From Oscillatoria sp. FACHB-1407 (GTDB taxonomy: Bacteria; Cyanobacteriota; Cyanobacteriia; Elainellales; Elainellaceae): a stretch of 64,000 nt of DNA. The notes beneath the pieces are model-generated. The model made no database searches, was not told the DNA's origin, and worked only from the letters and a program-made list of their open reading frames with translations. The first letter of the stretch is position 1, and every line of letters begins with the position of its first letter. The position numbers and the translations under genes were made by a program. Positions 33,401 to 42,703 of the stretch are shown here, piece after piece. The DNA is taken from positions 62,001 through 126,000 of the forward strand of contig NZ_JACJSA010000002.1 in NCBI RefSeq assembly GCF_014697545.1, in the 5' to 3' direction.

Positions 33401-36214
33401 GTATTCCACCTGATCGCGGTTGGTGCGACTCCCCTCGATCACTTGCGTCACATTGCTGTAAATCATTTGTTGCAGTTCCACTCGCACCCGCTCATTCGCC
33501 TGGGTTTCCCCCTGCGGGTTGAGCACGCCTACTGTCACCTCAAAGGGTTGCCCTGCTTCGGCAACAAAGTCACTCTTGAGGGCAATCAGGCGATCGCTGG
33601 GTAATGCGGTGAACGTCTGAGAATTGCCAACCGACAGATTCGACACATCCGACACCTGCACATCGACTTGATAGGTCATGGGATAGGGCAAATCATCCGC
33701 CACTGTGATCGTCTCGCTGCCCTTTCCCTGTTCATCCAACAAAGCTGCCGCTTGCAGCACATCTGCCGAAACGCTGGGTTCCTCTTCCGGCCAGAACCAC
33801 TGTCGCCCAATCGAAAAGTCTTCCCAACCGGGAGGTACAAACTCGGCGCGATCGCGAGTGACGTAATATTCTGCCTGACCCTCCTCCACCGGAGCACCAA
33901 ACAGGTAGCTGCTCTGTGCCTCGGCTTTGACCGTCTCGCCCACTACCGCAAACGACTTGTCGAGGGACAAATCGACCTTAAAGTTGGGTGGCTTGAACTC
34001 CGCTACGCGAAACTCGCCAGAAATCTCCAGATCGCCACTCTTAGCCACAATGGTGTAGAAGCCGAGCGGTTGCGTCGTGGCTAAGGGAACCTCCAACGAG
34101 AATGTGCCAAACTCATTCGTAGGTTGCTTTCCCAGACTCGTCTCACTGCCATCGGGTTGGCGCAGACTGACACTGTAGGTCGCATTCTTGCCTTGACGCA
34201 GTTCTCCATTTTGCAGGTAATACATAAACCCGGTGAACCAGGCCGTCTCTCCCGGTTGATACAACTGCCGATCCGAGACGATCGCCCCCCGTGTTTCGGA
34301 ACGGTTGCCTGCCCATCCGGTATTCACGTCATAGCCATAGGCTCCGCTCCACTCCTGCACCCGGATAAATGCCCAATCCTGACCTTCACGAGCGATCGCC
34401 AACAAGTTTGGCGCATCCGTGAATCCCGTTCCTGCATTAGGAATGCAGCGTTGTATCGCTTCTAAATTGAGCAGCAGTGCTCCCGTTGCATCTGTTCTAC
34501 CCGTGGCACAGGGAGTCGGCGTTGGTCGGTTCTTCTCCCCTAACTTCGACTGATAGATCTCTACCTGCGCTCCATTTACAGGGGAGCCATCCGCTAAGTG
34601 ATGAACTCGCACTAAACCCGACTCTGGGAACCACTGAGCAAACACGCCTAGGTTTGTCAATTGCACCAATCCGTAGTAAGTCGGTTCCCGCCAAAAGGTT
34701 TGCCCCTCCTGCTGATACTGGTTGGCTCGCGCCTGCACGCCATAGGCTAACAACCCAGTGGAGCCGCCCAACCTTTCTCTCAGGGGCACTGCGACTTCAG
34801 TAGACTGATTCTTCGTTCCTTGAATTGGGAAAGACTGCCACGCGGTAGGTTGGGGCAACAGATCATTCCCCTCACCTGACGGATAGGCAGAATCGGTATA
34901 CACCAGATCTGTTGGCTGCACGACGCGGTATGTCGCTTTGTATTGATTTTGCGGCAGGTTGACCGTTGAGATATTCAGTTGCAGATCTTTTGTATTGGGG
35001 AAGATGTGCAGTCCCGACGGTGCCCACAACTCCGGAGCTACATCCCCGGTTTCGTAATCCACCGTGACGGGTTGCCCCAGTGTTTGCCCAAACTTGTCTT
35101 TGAGGTTAGCCCCCAGCGTAATCGTGTAGCGAGTGGCAGGCTCCAATGTCCAGGGGTTAAGACCCACCAATGTATCGCCATCGTATGCCTGGAGCGATCG
35201 CCCCACTTCTTGAGGGGCAGGTTGAATGGTGATATTTTCTTGGACAGAGGCCGCATCCAAGCCATTGTTGAAACTCAATTGCGGACTGCCCTTCGTGAAC
35301 CGTCCGTAGACTCCTCCCGCATCCGGTTGACCGACGTATTGCACACCCCGAAAGGTGAGCGGTGAGTAGGTTTCAAGCTGACTATTAAAGGGCATTTCAC
35401 TGACTAAATTGCCCTGTGTGGGACGTAATCCCGGTGCAAATTCCAGCTTGTAACGAGTGGCTTTTGCCAGTTCTCGCTCTGGCGTCAGGGTATAAATCCA
35501 GGGGCGTTGCGACGGATCAAACGTCTCTTGCGGTTGGTTGTAGGTTTCGCCTGTGTCACTCTCGTTAGTGTCTTCCTGCAACTCCATCTTCAGCGGCACC
35601 GATTCGTTAGTACCATCGGGAATCAGCTTGGCTCGTTCCTTCACTGAATTCAAATCCAACTCCACGTTGGAGGTGACTTGAAACACAGGCTTGAGATCAA
35701 ACGGCTCTGGTGTACTGCCCGATTCTGGAGTAGCCCCCGGCAGGTTCGTGAGGGCGATCGCTTCTGTATTAAACGTCCACGCTAGATCCTGCTCTAGCTG
35801 GTGATTGTTGAGATCCGCCAATCCTGCTTTTAGCGTCACCCGAAATCGGGTTGCTTTGGGTAGAGCTTGATCTGCCTGGAAGCCCACCATGCGAGGGGTT
35901 AAAAATCGAAACCGCCCAGGAATCGGCGGAATTACCTCAAACTTGCTCAGTTGGTCTTGCTGATCGGGGCTATCCAGACTCTCCACCGGAATCAGCGGGT
36001 CTTTGAAGCGCACCCGAATCTGTGCCAGCGGATCTGCCTGATCCAGTGGGCTAATCTGCTCAATCCACTCCGGGAGTTGTGGTAACGGCAACGGATCGAC
36101 GGAGGCCAGCGGCTGACTCGATCGAAACGCAGCGATATCACAACTGGCAATGCCAAACACCAGTGCCAACCCCAAAACAAAGTTTCGCCAAAATCTCCCC
36201 ATGCGAACAGACAT
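30452..36214 (-). CDS. Alpha-2-macroglobulin family lipoprotein
   Basis: About 1920 residues. The start is set at MSVRMGRFWRN because GAGGGG lies seven bases upstream; a longer frame reaches 36325. The signal VLGLALVFGIASC is a lipobox, so the protein is anchored outside the cytoplasm. Many Ig-like macroglobulin domains follow, including ATRYKLEFAPGLRP and the A2M block (TDANGQASVTFTVPDNLTTWRVMA). The thioester motif CxEQ is missing: the aligned region reads LEPVASQL. It may thus trap proteases by conformational change or play a structural role. Bacterial A2M genes are usually next to PBP1C, which here lies at 40355 beyond intervening genes. Confidence 0.9.
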   Translation of the reverse strand: MSVRMGRFWRNFVLGLALVFGIASCDIAAFRSSQPLASVDPLPLPQLPEWIEQISPLDQADPLAQIRVRFKDPLIPVESLDSPDQQDQLSKFEVIPPIPGRFRFLTPRMVGFQADQALPKATRFRVTLKAGLADLNNHQLEQDLAWTFNTEAIALTNLPGATPESGSTPEPFDLKPVFQVTSNVELDLNSVKERAKLIPDGTNESVPLKMELQEDTNESDTGETYNQPQETFDPSQRPWIYTLTPERELAKATRYKLEFAPGLRPTQGNLVSEMPFNSQLETYSPLTFRGVQYVGQPDAGGVYGRFTKGSPQLSFNNGLDAASVQENITIQPAPQEVGRSLQAYDGDTLVGLNPWTLEPATRYTITLGANLKDKFGQTLGQPVTVDYETGDVAPELWAPSGLHIFPNTKDLQLNISTVNLPQNQYKATYRVVQPTDLVYTDSAYPSGEGNDLLPQPTAWQSFPIQGTKNQSTEVAVPLRERLGGSTGLLAYGVQARANQYQQEGQTFWREPTYYGLVQLTNLGVFAQWFPESGLVRVHHLADGSPVNGAQVEIYQSKLGEKNRPTPTPCATGRTDATGALLLNLEAIQRCIPNAGTGFTDAPNLLAIAREGQDWAFIRVQEWSGAYGYDVNTGWAGNRSETRGAIVSDRQLYQPGETAWFTGFMYYLQNGELRQGKNATYSVSLRQPDGSETSLGKQPTNEFGTFSLEVPLATTQPLGFYTIVAKSGDLEISGEFRVAEFKPPNFKVDLSLDKSFAVVGETVKAEAQSSYLFGAPVEEGQAEYYVTRDRAEFVPPGWEDFSIGRQWFWPEEEPSVSADVLQAAALLDEQGKGSETITVADDLPYPMTYQVDVQVSDVSNLSVGNSQTFTALPSDRLIALKSDFVAEAGQPFEVTVGVLNPQGETQANERVRVELQQMIYSNVTQVIEGSRTNRDQVEYKTVAQVETRSGKTPEPVSLTATEAGAYRIRANFTNARNEATATDVQIWITGANEVNWGDRYTDERIDIQLDQETYQVGETARALIQSPYQDAELYFAVVRHDTLYKSVTKVKGGAPQIQFQVTPEMLPNAAVEVVLVRQGAPLEQVEPDSLEDLVRIGFAPFKVNLAEQYLTVTATPQSESVAPSTSQTVQLTVKDPQGQPVQGQVTVMVVNEAVLQLTGYRPPDLVETVYAEQPISTRFADNRPDVVLQPLTSPIDKGWGFGGGYSTGAGNTRIRTNFQPIAYYNGSVLTDANGQASVTFTVPDNLTTWRVMAIATDGQLHFGNGEATFITTQPLITNAILPQFARPGDRLEAGLSVTNTTNQQGTVAIEGALDGGLQADDTSMSQQGQIQSGTTAYRFPVVATTAGEASIQFSTKLNNESDAFRETLEIKPLAVTEQVVESGTTETQVQIPLKVDANVLRDLGGLDLSLASTLVADIQVPARQILQEEQLPFLEPVASQLAIAANLQFLALTYGQTDAQFIPVAQANAALDKLVALQQGDGGFAAYPGGQQSDPFVTPYAARAIATARTTFEGVTAPANLQLKQDMVTRLVGYLQRILADPGQYDFCKEQPCKDRVRLEMLLALDELGTTRTDYLADLYERRAQFDPLMQIKLARYLSKFPDWRAEATDLTSQVQEAIAETGRTATVNLPNTWRWLSSPTVAQSEALRLFVTRQSDRAVVDRLVQGLLSQRRNGTWGNTYDTAEALTALVDYSQLQPEPPNFTATAQLAGKTLTSTQFRGYEDSSESLTVPMADLPQGENTLTLQKSGQGTLHYLAAYRYRLQGNPPGRFNGLRVTRTLRPANKPDVLKRYGLFDDEKPLTVKPGQVIDVGLEVISDRPVDHVLITDPLPAGFEAVDTSFQTATPYFQSRGDSWQIGYQTIYRDRVVAYGDHLEPGVYTLHYLVRSVTPGTFSYPGAEAHLQYAPEEFGRSTSATLEVTE

Positions 36215-36488
36215 ACCCATTCCCCTCACCAACACATTTAACCCTTGCAGAATTGGTTTTTGAAAGTGTGGATTGATGCGCGGTTTGACGCACACCAATT
36301 CACGCAAGAAGTTCATTTCTGTCATAGCCGACGCATTATGGCTGCGTGGAGAGATACCTATAATTCTTAATCTGTAAGGGTTTTAACGATATTAATCTTT
36401 ACTCAATCAGCGAGAAAGTACGTGCTGTTGGGTGAGGGCATCGTCTGTTACTGTAAAGTCATCAACCCCTGTCAATCAGGAGTTAACC

Positions 36489-37223
36489 ATGTCTGTCACT
36501 ACTGAGTCTATTACTGCTGATTCAACTGCCACTCAACCCGTTGAGGTGATTGCTGATCTGCCCAGCCACGTTGTTTTGCCCCCCTGCGATTTATTTAGTG
36601 ATGAACCGCCCTTGGAAACCGATCTGCATCTACAACAAATCATTCTGCTGTTGGAATGTTTGAACTGGCTCTGGCGCAATCGCACCGACTTTTATGCCAG
36701 TGCTAACTCCACTATTTATTTCAGCGAAAAACAGCTGAAGTCGCGTGACTTTCGCGGACCCGATTTCTTTGTGGTGTTGGGCGTTGAGCGCAGACCCCGC
36801 AAAAGCTGGGTGGTGTGGGCAGAAGATGGCAAAACGCCAAACGTTATTGTTGAGGTTTTATCTGAAAGTACGGCAGAGGTTGATCGCGGCTTAAAGAAAC
36901 AGCTTTATCAAGATGTCCTCAAGGTCTACGATTACTTCTGGTTTGACCCAGAAACGCTGGAGTTTGCCGGATTTCACCTCGTCAATGGACACTACGAACC
37001 ACTTGAACCCAGCAGTGACGGATATCTCTGGAGCGAACAGCTCGAACTGTTCTTGGGCATCTACGAAAACCAGTTGCGCTACTTCACCCCGGATGGCGAC
37101 TTGGTGCCCTCTCCACAAGAAGTGGCGATCGCTGCCCAACAAGAACGAGAACAAGCCGAACAACGAGCTGAGCGTTTGGCAGCAAAACTGCGAGAACTCA
37201 ATATTGACCCAGATGAGTTGTAA
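36489..37223 (+). CDS. Uma2 family (DUF820) putative endonuclease-fold protein
   Basis: About 244 residues. The PD-(D/E)xK-like Uma2 core covers about 40-190: GPDFFVVLGVERRP gives the PD, VIVEVLSESTAEVDRGLKKQLY gives the E-x-x and following Lys, and YFWFDPE gives the late strand. The C-terminus (EQQ...EQAEQRAERLAAKLREL) is a coiled coil. The Uma2 family is much expanded in cyanobacteria and its function is unproven; structures look like restriction endonucleases. The start at 36489 has AGGAG seven bases upstream. It is divergent from the macroglobulin gene. Confidence 0.88.
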   Translation: MSVTTESITADSTATQPVEVIADLPSHVVLPPCDLFSDEPPLETDLHLQQIILLLECLNWLWRNRTDFYASANSTIYFSEKQLKSRDFRGPDFFVVLGVERRPRKSWVVWAEDGKTPNVIVEVLSESTAEVDRGLKKQLYQDVLKVYDYFWFDPETLEFAGFHLVNGHYEPLEPSSDGYLWSEQLELFLGIYENQLRYFTPDGDLVPSPQEVAIAAQQEREQAEQRAERLAAKLRELNIDPDEL

Positions 37224-37365
37224 AGAGCGATCGCCCACAGATCCCCAGCTTTTGACCTAACCCTTTTGGTCAGTAGAACCCCTATGCTAAAAAACCGGGA
37301 ATCTTTGCCCTAAATTCCACTCTTTACTCCCTACTCCCATACTCCCTATCCTCATGCACACACGA

Positions 37366-37476
37366 TTAATCGCGTCCCTCCACAATCTCCTTTAACACCG
37401 CCTGAGTGATGGGATCATCTGACAATTCCTCAGCCTGCCCTGCCTTAATCGCCTGCTGCACCAAATACAAAATTGA
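37366..37476 (-). pseudogene. Unidentified C-terminal coding remnant
   Basis: A short frame ending at TAA (37366-37368) reads ILYLVQQAIKAGQAEELSDD and then PITQAVLKEIVEGRD. It looks protein-like and helical but has no start codon or ribosome-binding site. It is probably the tail of a decayed gene. I do not recognise the family. Confidence 0.4.
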
Positions 37477-37519
37477 ATCCTGCCTGAATGTAAGGGTGGT
37501 TTTCTGGCAAGGTTTTCAC

Positions 37520-37656
37520 TCAAACTTGTAAACATCGCACAAAGAAGGGTTCTGCCTCACTGTAGCGTCCCTGTGAGTCGTAGAGTAATGCCAGATTGTT
37601 GAGACTGGTGGCAATTTCAAAATAGTCATCTCTGTGACAGTATTGATCGAGTGACT
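37520..37656 (-). pseudogene. Decayed tetratricopeptide-repeat fragment
   Basis: A frame ending at TGA (37520-37522) reads EIATSLNNLALLYDSQGRYS and then EAEPFFVRCLQV. This is one full TPR of the kinesin-light-chain type common in cyanobacterial NB-ARC/CHAT proteins. A stop lies just upstream of it in frame, and no start is visible. It is a gene remnant. Nothing else is supported between 37223 and 37966. Confidence 0.6.
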
Positions 37657-37966
37657 ACCTTAGGAGAAGATCCCCAGTAGATTGAGAAGAGTATTAAAAT
37701 GATTCCAACTCCTCCTTTAAATATATTGAAGATCTCTCATTGGAAAAGTTGGATAACTAAACGAGAGCTTGAATTTTAACTTCCTTGGAGATAAAATTTA
37801 ATATTCTATCGTAAAATATAGCTTTTGCTCGATTAGAGTGTGTAGTGGCAAGCCAAGTTTGGTACTGAAAGTTACTTCACATATTAGTGTGATTTTAGGA
37901 TAATGATTGTTGCGGCTTCATTTCTAATGCAAGCACTATTAGATTGACATATACATTTACTATTCT

Positions 37967-40057
37967 ATGAGTAATCAGCCCCCAAATAATCCCTTGCAGT
38001 TGATACTTAGCATACTGCAAGGGATTCTCGAATTATTTATTTCAGCTATTCAATCAAGAGATGCTGCAAAATTAACCTTGCTAGTCATGGCTGTTTTGAT
38101 ATTGTGCTTCAACTTCGATATCGGAGGTCTGAAGCAGAAAGTTGAGCAATCGCCCGCAAAAGAAGTTTTTTGGGGTGGGATAGCGGTCCTCTTTGTTACT
38201 AGTCTTCTCTTTGAATTGAGGAAACGATCACAACAGCAAGTTAGCATTGGTCGAAATAGATCAAGGCTCAACTGGATGCAATCTCATTGGGTTCGCTACT
38301 GTTTGTTTGGTCTAATTACTGCTACTCTAACTCTTCTAATTTCGGAGGTATTTGAACCTGTTTTTGCTACTCAAATAAGCGAGTACATATGTAACCCTAG
38401 AACTGGTCAAGACTGCTTTAGCTGGGGGGAGAACATTCTTATAGATAAAGATCCTGCTTTTACAGTTGAAGTTGGAGACCCACCTACTTCTTGGAAAAAG
38501 AGATGTGAGGGTGCATGGGATTGGAAAATCAATGGTGTTTTGTCGTATAAAGATAGTCATTCAACTAGTGACATTAATGTCAATTCACGTGAAGAGCAAC
38601 TTGATAAAGCTATTAGTAACTTTACAACTTTTTTGCTTCCGGAAAATTGTCCTAATGATCCTGAAACACTGATTTATTTGAATAATGCAAAAGCTGAAAA
38701 AGAGAAGGATTTTTTAAGGGTTGTTGTGAGCGTTCCTATAAGCAGAAAATATGAGGATGAGAAAGGAGATGGTACTTCTGTTTCCTTAGAAATTCTAAGA
38801 GGAGTTGCGTTAGCACAGGATGAAAACAATGCAGATAACAGTTCAGAAATTGGTTCAAGGAAGAGGAAGTTGGTAGTTGGCATTGTTGATGACGGACCTA
38901 TTGGAGAGAATAAGCCATCAGGCGAATCAAAAATAGATTATGAGCGCAGAGTAGCTGAAGAAGCAGCTAAATTTGTAGTACAAAATCAGGATGTTTTAGG
39001 AGTCATTGGTCATTTTACAAGTGATACGACTCAAGCAGCTTCTCAAATTTATGGACATCACAAACTTGTTAGTATTTCTCCAACAAGTACTGCCATTAGG
39101 AAAACTACTAATAATGTTGATGGTATTGACTTTCTCTTCGGGCAAAGTCAACAAGGTACAGAAGGTGCAAACTACGTATTTCGTACGGCTACAGATGACT
39201 CAATCGCTATTCAAAGTTTGAAAGCTGAGATCTTAAACCGTAAACAAGACTTTCGTAAAATGGCCGTTATTTATGAAAGCGGCTCCAGATATAGTGAGTC
39301 TTTCAGGGATGCATTTACAAAGGATTACACAGGGAACAATGTTAAGGGAGTGATGTTTACCAGTGCAGACAATCAATGCAATCTTGCTCCAACAAATGTT
39401 CAACAAAATTCAGAAGATTGCTCAAACCTTCTGAAGAATGAGCCGGGCTTGAAGGCATTGCTGCTTGTACCTCCTAATGCAAGTTCAGGTAAACTACGTG
39501 AGATCTTGGAAATTAAGGATGAGCAAAACAAGGGGTCGGAACAGCAATTTTTTCTAAGCTTGCTTGGCGCAGATAGCATGTATGACAAAACATTCCTCAC
39601 GAAGGCAACTGAAGGCATGGTGGTTGCAGTCCCTTGGCATCGCCCTGATACATCAACATCATTATTTGAGAAGAAGGCGACAGATCGATTTGGTTATGGA
39701 GAGGGTGATAACAGACAACCTTTCGAGGTCAATTGGCGAACAGCGATGGCTTATGATGCAACAAAAGCAATATCCGAGGGGCTAGCTAGAGCCTCAATAT
39801 CTTGCAGATTTTCATCCCTACAATTTTGGGATCGTCAAGCTAAATCCAAATGTCTTCGAGAAAAGCTTCGCAATGCTTTATCAGACATTCAAAATTTTAA
39901 GGCAGATGGAGTGTTAGGAGAAGGCACCGTCCAATTTGATGAGAAAGGCGATCGCAAAAAAATTGATGGTTTAGATATTGGAGTTCTGGTAGAGGTTTGT
40001 AAGAAAGATAATGGTAGTGGGTATGCCTTTAAGCGAGTTGGGTGTGAATCTACCTAA
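37967..40057 (+). CDS. Membrane-anchored type 1 periplasmic-binding-fold protein
   Basis: 696 residues. Three membrane helices lie near the N-terminus (about 34-50, LTLLVMAVLILCFNF; about 68-86, VFWGGIAVLFVTSLLF; about 107-133, YCLFGLITATLTLLISEV). A Cys-bearing spacer (YICNPRTGQDCFSWGENILID) and a TPR-like stretch (CPNDPETLIYLNNAKAEKEKD) follow. From about 255 to the end is a branched-chain-amino-acid-type substrate-binding fold: VGIVDDGPIGE, VLGVIGHFTSD, KLVSISPTSTA, YVFRTATDD, KMAVIYESGSRYSESF. Such proteins occur in cyanobacteria without a transporter and are probably ligand sensors. The gene is clearly more AT-rich than its neighbours, which suggests transfer. It lies between macroglobulin and PBP1C genes. 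Confidence 0.85.
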   Translation: MSNQPPNNPLQLILSILQGILELFISAIQSRDAAKLTLLVMAVLILCFNFDIGGLKQKVEQSPAKEVFWGGIAVLFVTSLLFELRKRSQQQVSIGRNRSRLNWMQSHWVRYCLFGLITATLTLLISEVFEPVFATQISEYICNPRTGQDCFSWGENILIDKDPAFTVEVGDPPTSWKKRCEGAWDWKINGVLSYKDSHSTSDINVNSREEQLDKAISNFTTFLLPENCPNDPETLIYLNNAKAEKEKDFLRVVVSVPISRKYEDEKGDGTSVSLEILRGVALAQDENNADNSSEIGSRKRKLVVGIVDDGPIGENKPSGESKIDYERRVAEEAAKFVVQNQDVLGVIGHFTSDTTQAASQIYGHHKLVSISPTSTAIRKTTNNVDGIDFLFGQSQQGTEGANYVFRTATDDSIAIQSLKAEILNRKQDFRKMAVIYESGSRYSESFRDAFTKDYTGNNVKGVMFTSADNQCNLAPTNVQQNSEDCSNLLKNEPGLKALLLVPPNASSGKLREILEIKDEQNKGSEQQFFLSLLGADSMYDKTFLTKATEGMVVAVPWHRPDTSTSLFEKKATDRFGYGEGDNRQPFEVNWRTAMAYDATKAISEGLARASISCRFSSLQFWDRQAKSKCLREKLRNALSDIQNFKADGVLGEGTVQFDEKGDRKKIDGLDIGVLVEVCKKDNGSGYAFKRVGCEST

Positions 40058-40354
40058 AACTTAAGAATCCCTCATCCGTGACTTTTTAATAGATTTGTGA
40101 TTTCTTGATCCAAGTATTGAAGCCACTTAATGTTCTGCTAGAGGAGTTGAGAATATAGTCTGTATCGTTTAAATTGCAGCTATTTCATTAATAGCTAGAA
40201 TCATCAAATTTGAAATAGGAGCGATCGCCCTTTCAACAGAAATACTCCAACTTCAAACAGAAACACTTCTACTCTCATCAAAAGCAATCGCACATCCAAT
40301 AAAAACTTTTCCACTTGAGCCTAGACCAGTCTTTTACCTTCTGCCCGTTGCCTC

Positions 40355-42703
40355 TTATTGTCCTACCACCGAAAATCCTCGTTGTGGGTTATTGCTCGGC
40401 TCAGCCACTCGCACCTCAAACATCACCTGATCTGTCATTTCACCGCTTTTAACCTGCAACCTCCAATCCCCAGGACGTAATGCCCAAAATAAGGAATCCG
40501 CTGATTGCGTGGCAAGTTTCTCTCCATTTAGCCACCATTCCACGGGTTGGTTTTGTCGTCCTGTCACTTTGAACTCTAGACGGGAATTACTCTCCGATGA
40601 GGCATTGGCAGCTAAGAAATAATCGCCGTTGCGAGGAGTCAGAATACGGAGTTGGTCAGGGTTGAGCGTGGGTTGTTGTTGCGTTGCCAACCACTCGTTG
40701 TATTCCGGGGGCAACCGCAGTTGAGAGGAACTATTTCCTGTAGCAACAGCCCCATAAAACGGGTCAGGCTCATGCTCATAGGCGTAGAGGTCTTCCGGAT
40801 AAAGATATTCTTGCACCACCGTTGGGCAAGCAGGAGTGGGACGTGCCCCCGATATCGCACATATGGGACGCTGCACCAATCCGCTAGGAGGGAGGAATGC
40901 ACTCGGTTCCTGCTGTTCGTGCAGATGCAACAGAATGCGGCTCCATAGCGGTGCGGCTCCCGTCACTCCCGAAACTTGATGCATCGGTGAACCATCAAAA
41001 TTGCCAACCCAGGTTGCGACGGTGTAATCAGTCGTAAACCCAACCGTCCAGGTATCCCGAAAATCCGAGGAAGTCCCCGTTTTCACCGCTACCGGAAACG
41101 GCAGACTCAACACCGAATCCACCCCAAACGATCGCGCCCGTGCATGGCGATCGCTCAGCATATCTGTAATCAGTGCCCAGGTTGCCTCAGCGTGTTCTGT
41201 GTAGCGGGATAAGCTCTCTCCTGTTTTAGTACAGACGCGATTAATCGTGCCTCTTCCACCCTGACATGCCATCATCCGATACGCCTGTGCCAACTCCCAC
41301 AAATTGACTTCGCCACTTCCCAGCGTCAGTCCCAAACCATAGTGTTCGGGAGTTTCTGTGAGGTGGCGAAACCCCAATTCATGTAGCCGTTCCAGAAAGG
41401 AAGGTACGCCTACTTTTTCGAGAACCCGTACCGCAGGTACATTCAACGAATTGGCGAGGGCAACTCGCACCCGCACGGGTCCCTGAAACGTCTCACTATA
41501 ATCTGTCGGGCTATAGAGCTTCGCACCGGGAATGGCATAGTAGGTGGGCACATCTGCCAGAATCGTGTTAGGGCGGATCGTCCGCTTTTCGAGAGCCAGT
41601 TCATACAGAAATGGCTTCAAAGTAGAACCCGGTTGTCGTAAGGCTTGCACACCATCATTGCGCCCCATCTGAGCATCCGAAAAATAATCGGTAGAACCGA
41701 CATACGCCAGCACCTCCCCAGAATGGTTGTCCAACACGATCGCTGCTGCCTGATGGACGTTGTTCGTTGCCAACGACTGAATCACCTGCTTCACTTGCGC
41801 TTCGACAAACTGTTGCAGCGGCAAGTCAATCGTTGTCCGAATGTCGGGTAGATGATCGGGTGGTAGCTGATCTGCTAACCAAAACAGATAGTGGGGAGCC
41901 GCAACAATGCCCTGTTCTCGCGATCGCACCGCGATTCCTCCAGTTGTGGCACGATCGGCTTGAGCTTGGGTGATGTAACCATCCTCCACCATCCGCGCCA
42001 ACACGTATCCCTGTCGGCGTTGCAGAGGAATTAACCGCGTGTAGGGATTGAGATTATTGGGATCATTGGGCAAACCCGCTAGCAAACTCGCCTGGGCGAT
42101 CGTCAAATCTCGTGCAGGCACGCCAAAATACACTCGTGACGCGGCTTCCACACCATACACATTGCCGCCCATGGGCAAACGGTTGACATACGCCTGCAAG
42201 ATCTCATCCTTGCTCATACCCGCCGCGAGTCGCCACGCCAGCCAAATTTCTTGTGCTTTGCCCCACAGCGTTACAGGAGTGGGTTCTAGCATTCGTGCCA
42301 GTTGCATGGTGATGGTCGAAGCACCGCTAACAATATGACGCGCCTGAATTGCCTCTGCGATCGCCCGTCCCACAGCCCACAGATCCACTGCTCCATGTTG
42401 ATAAAACCGCTTGTCCTCAGCGGCAATGATGGCATGGAGAAAATGGGGTGAAACCTGCTCCAGAGGCACAACAGCAGTATGCTCCTGGTCACGGGTGAGC
42501 AACGTTCCCAACAACGCACCGTGGCGATCGCGAAAGGTCACTGCCTGGTCATCCTGCGCGATATCGGTTGCAGGAATGGGAGCCAAATAAGGGAGCGATC
42601 GCACCATCAACCCCAACAGCAGAACCACCAGGAGAAGCCGCACTCCTCCCCGTTGCCAACGGTTGAGCTTACGCCAGATTCGATGTCCCCAGTTCCAGTT
42701 CAT
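40355..42703 (-). CDS. pbpC: Penicillin-binding protein 1C (bifunctional glycosyltransferase/transpeptidase)
   Basis: 782 residues. An N-terminal anchor (VRLLLVVLLLGLMVRSLPYL) is followed by the GT51 glycosyltransferase: AIIAAEDKRFYQHGAVDLWAVGRA and SGASTITMQLARML. The transpeptidase has Ser in RQPGSTLKPFLYELAL (SxxK), an SxN in ANSLNVPAVR, and KTGTSSDFRDTW. The C-terminal ~100 residues form a BiPBP_C beta domain (RILTPRNGDYFLAANASSE). It polymerises and cross-links peptidoglycan. PBP1C is the classic partner of bacterial alpha-2-macroglobulin, which is 4 kb away on the same strand with three other loci between. It looks intact. Confidence 0.94.
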   Translation of the reverse strand: MNWNWGHRIWRKLNRWQRGGVRLLLVVLLLGLMVRSLPYLAPIPATDIAQDDQAVTFRDRHGALLGTLLTRDQEHTAVVPLEQVSPHFLHAIIAAEDKRFYQHGAVDLWAVGRAIAEAIQARHIVSGASTITMQLARMLEPTPVTLWGKAQEIWLAWRLAAGMSKDEILQAYVNRLPMGGNVYGVEAASRVYFGVPARDLTIAQASLLAGLPNDPNNLNPYTRLIPLQRRQGYVLARMVEDGYITQAQADRATTGGIAVRSREQGIVAAPHYLFWLADQLPPDHLPDIRTTIDLPLQQFVEAQVKQVIQSLATNNVHQAAAIVLDNHSGEVLAYVGSTDYFSDAQMGRNDGVQALRQPGSTLKPFLYELALEKRTIRPNTILADVPTYYAIPGAKLYSPTDYSETFQGPVRVRVALANSLNVPAVRVLEKVGVPSFLERLHELGFRHLTETPEHYGLGLTLGSGEVNLWELAQAYRMMACQGGRGTINRVCTKTGESLSRYTEHAEATWALITDMLSDRHARARSFGVDSVLSLPFPVAVKTGTSSDFRDTWTVGFTTDYTVATWVGNFDGSPMHQVSGVTGAAPLWSRILLHLHEQQEPSAFLPPSGLVQRPICAISGARPTPACPTVVQEYLYPEDLYAYEHEPDPFYGAVATGNSSSQLRLPPEYNEWLATQQQPTLNPDQLRILTPRNGDYFLAANASSESNSRLEFKVTGRQNQPVEWWLNGEKLATQSADSLFWALRPGDWRLQVKSGEMTDQVMFEVRVAEPSNNPQRGFSVVGQ

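Noticed and set aside
36214-36325. A longer N-terminus for the macroglobulin starting at 36325
   Set aside because: It would place 37 charged residues before the lipoprotein signal. The internal ATG at 36214 has a good Shine-Dalgarno.
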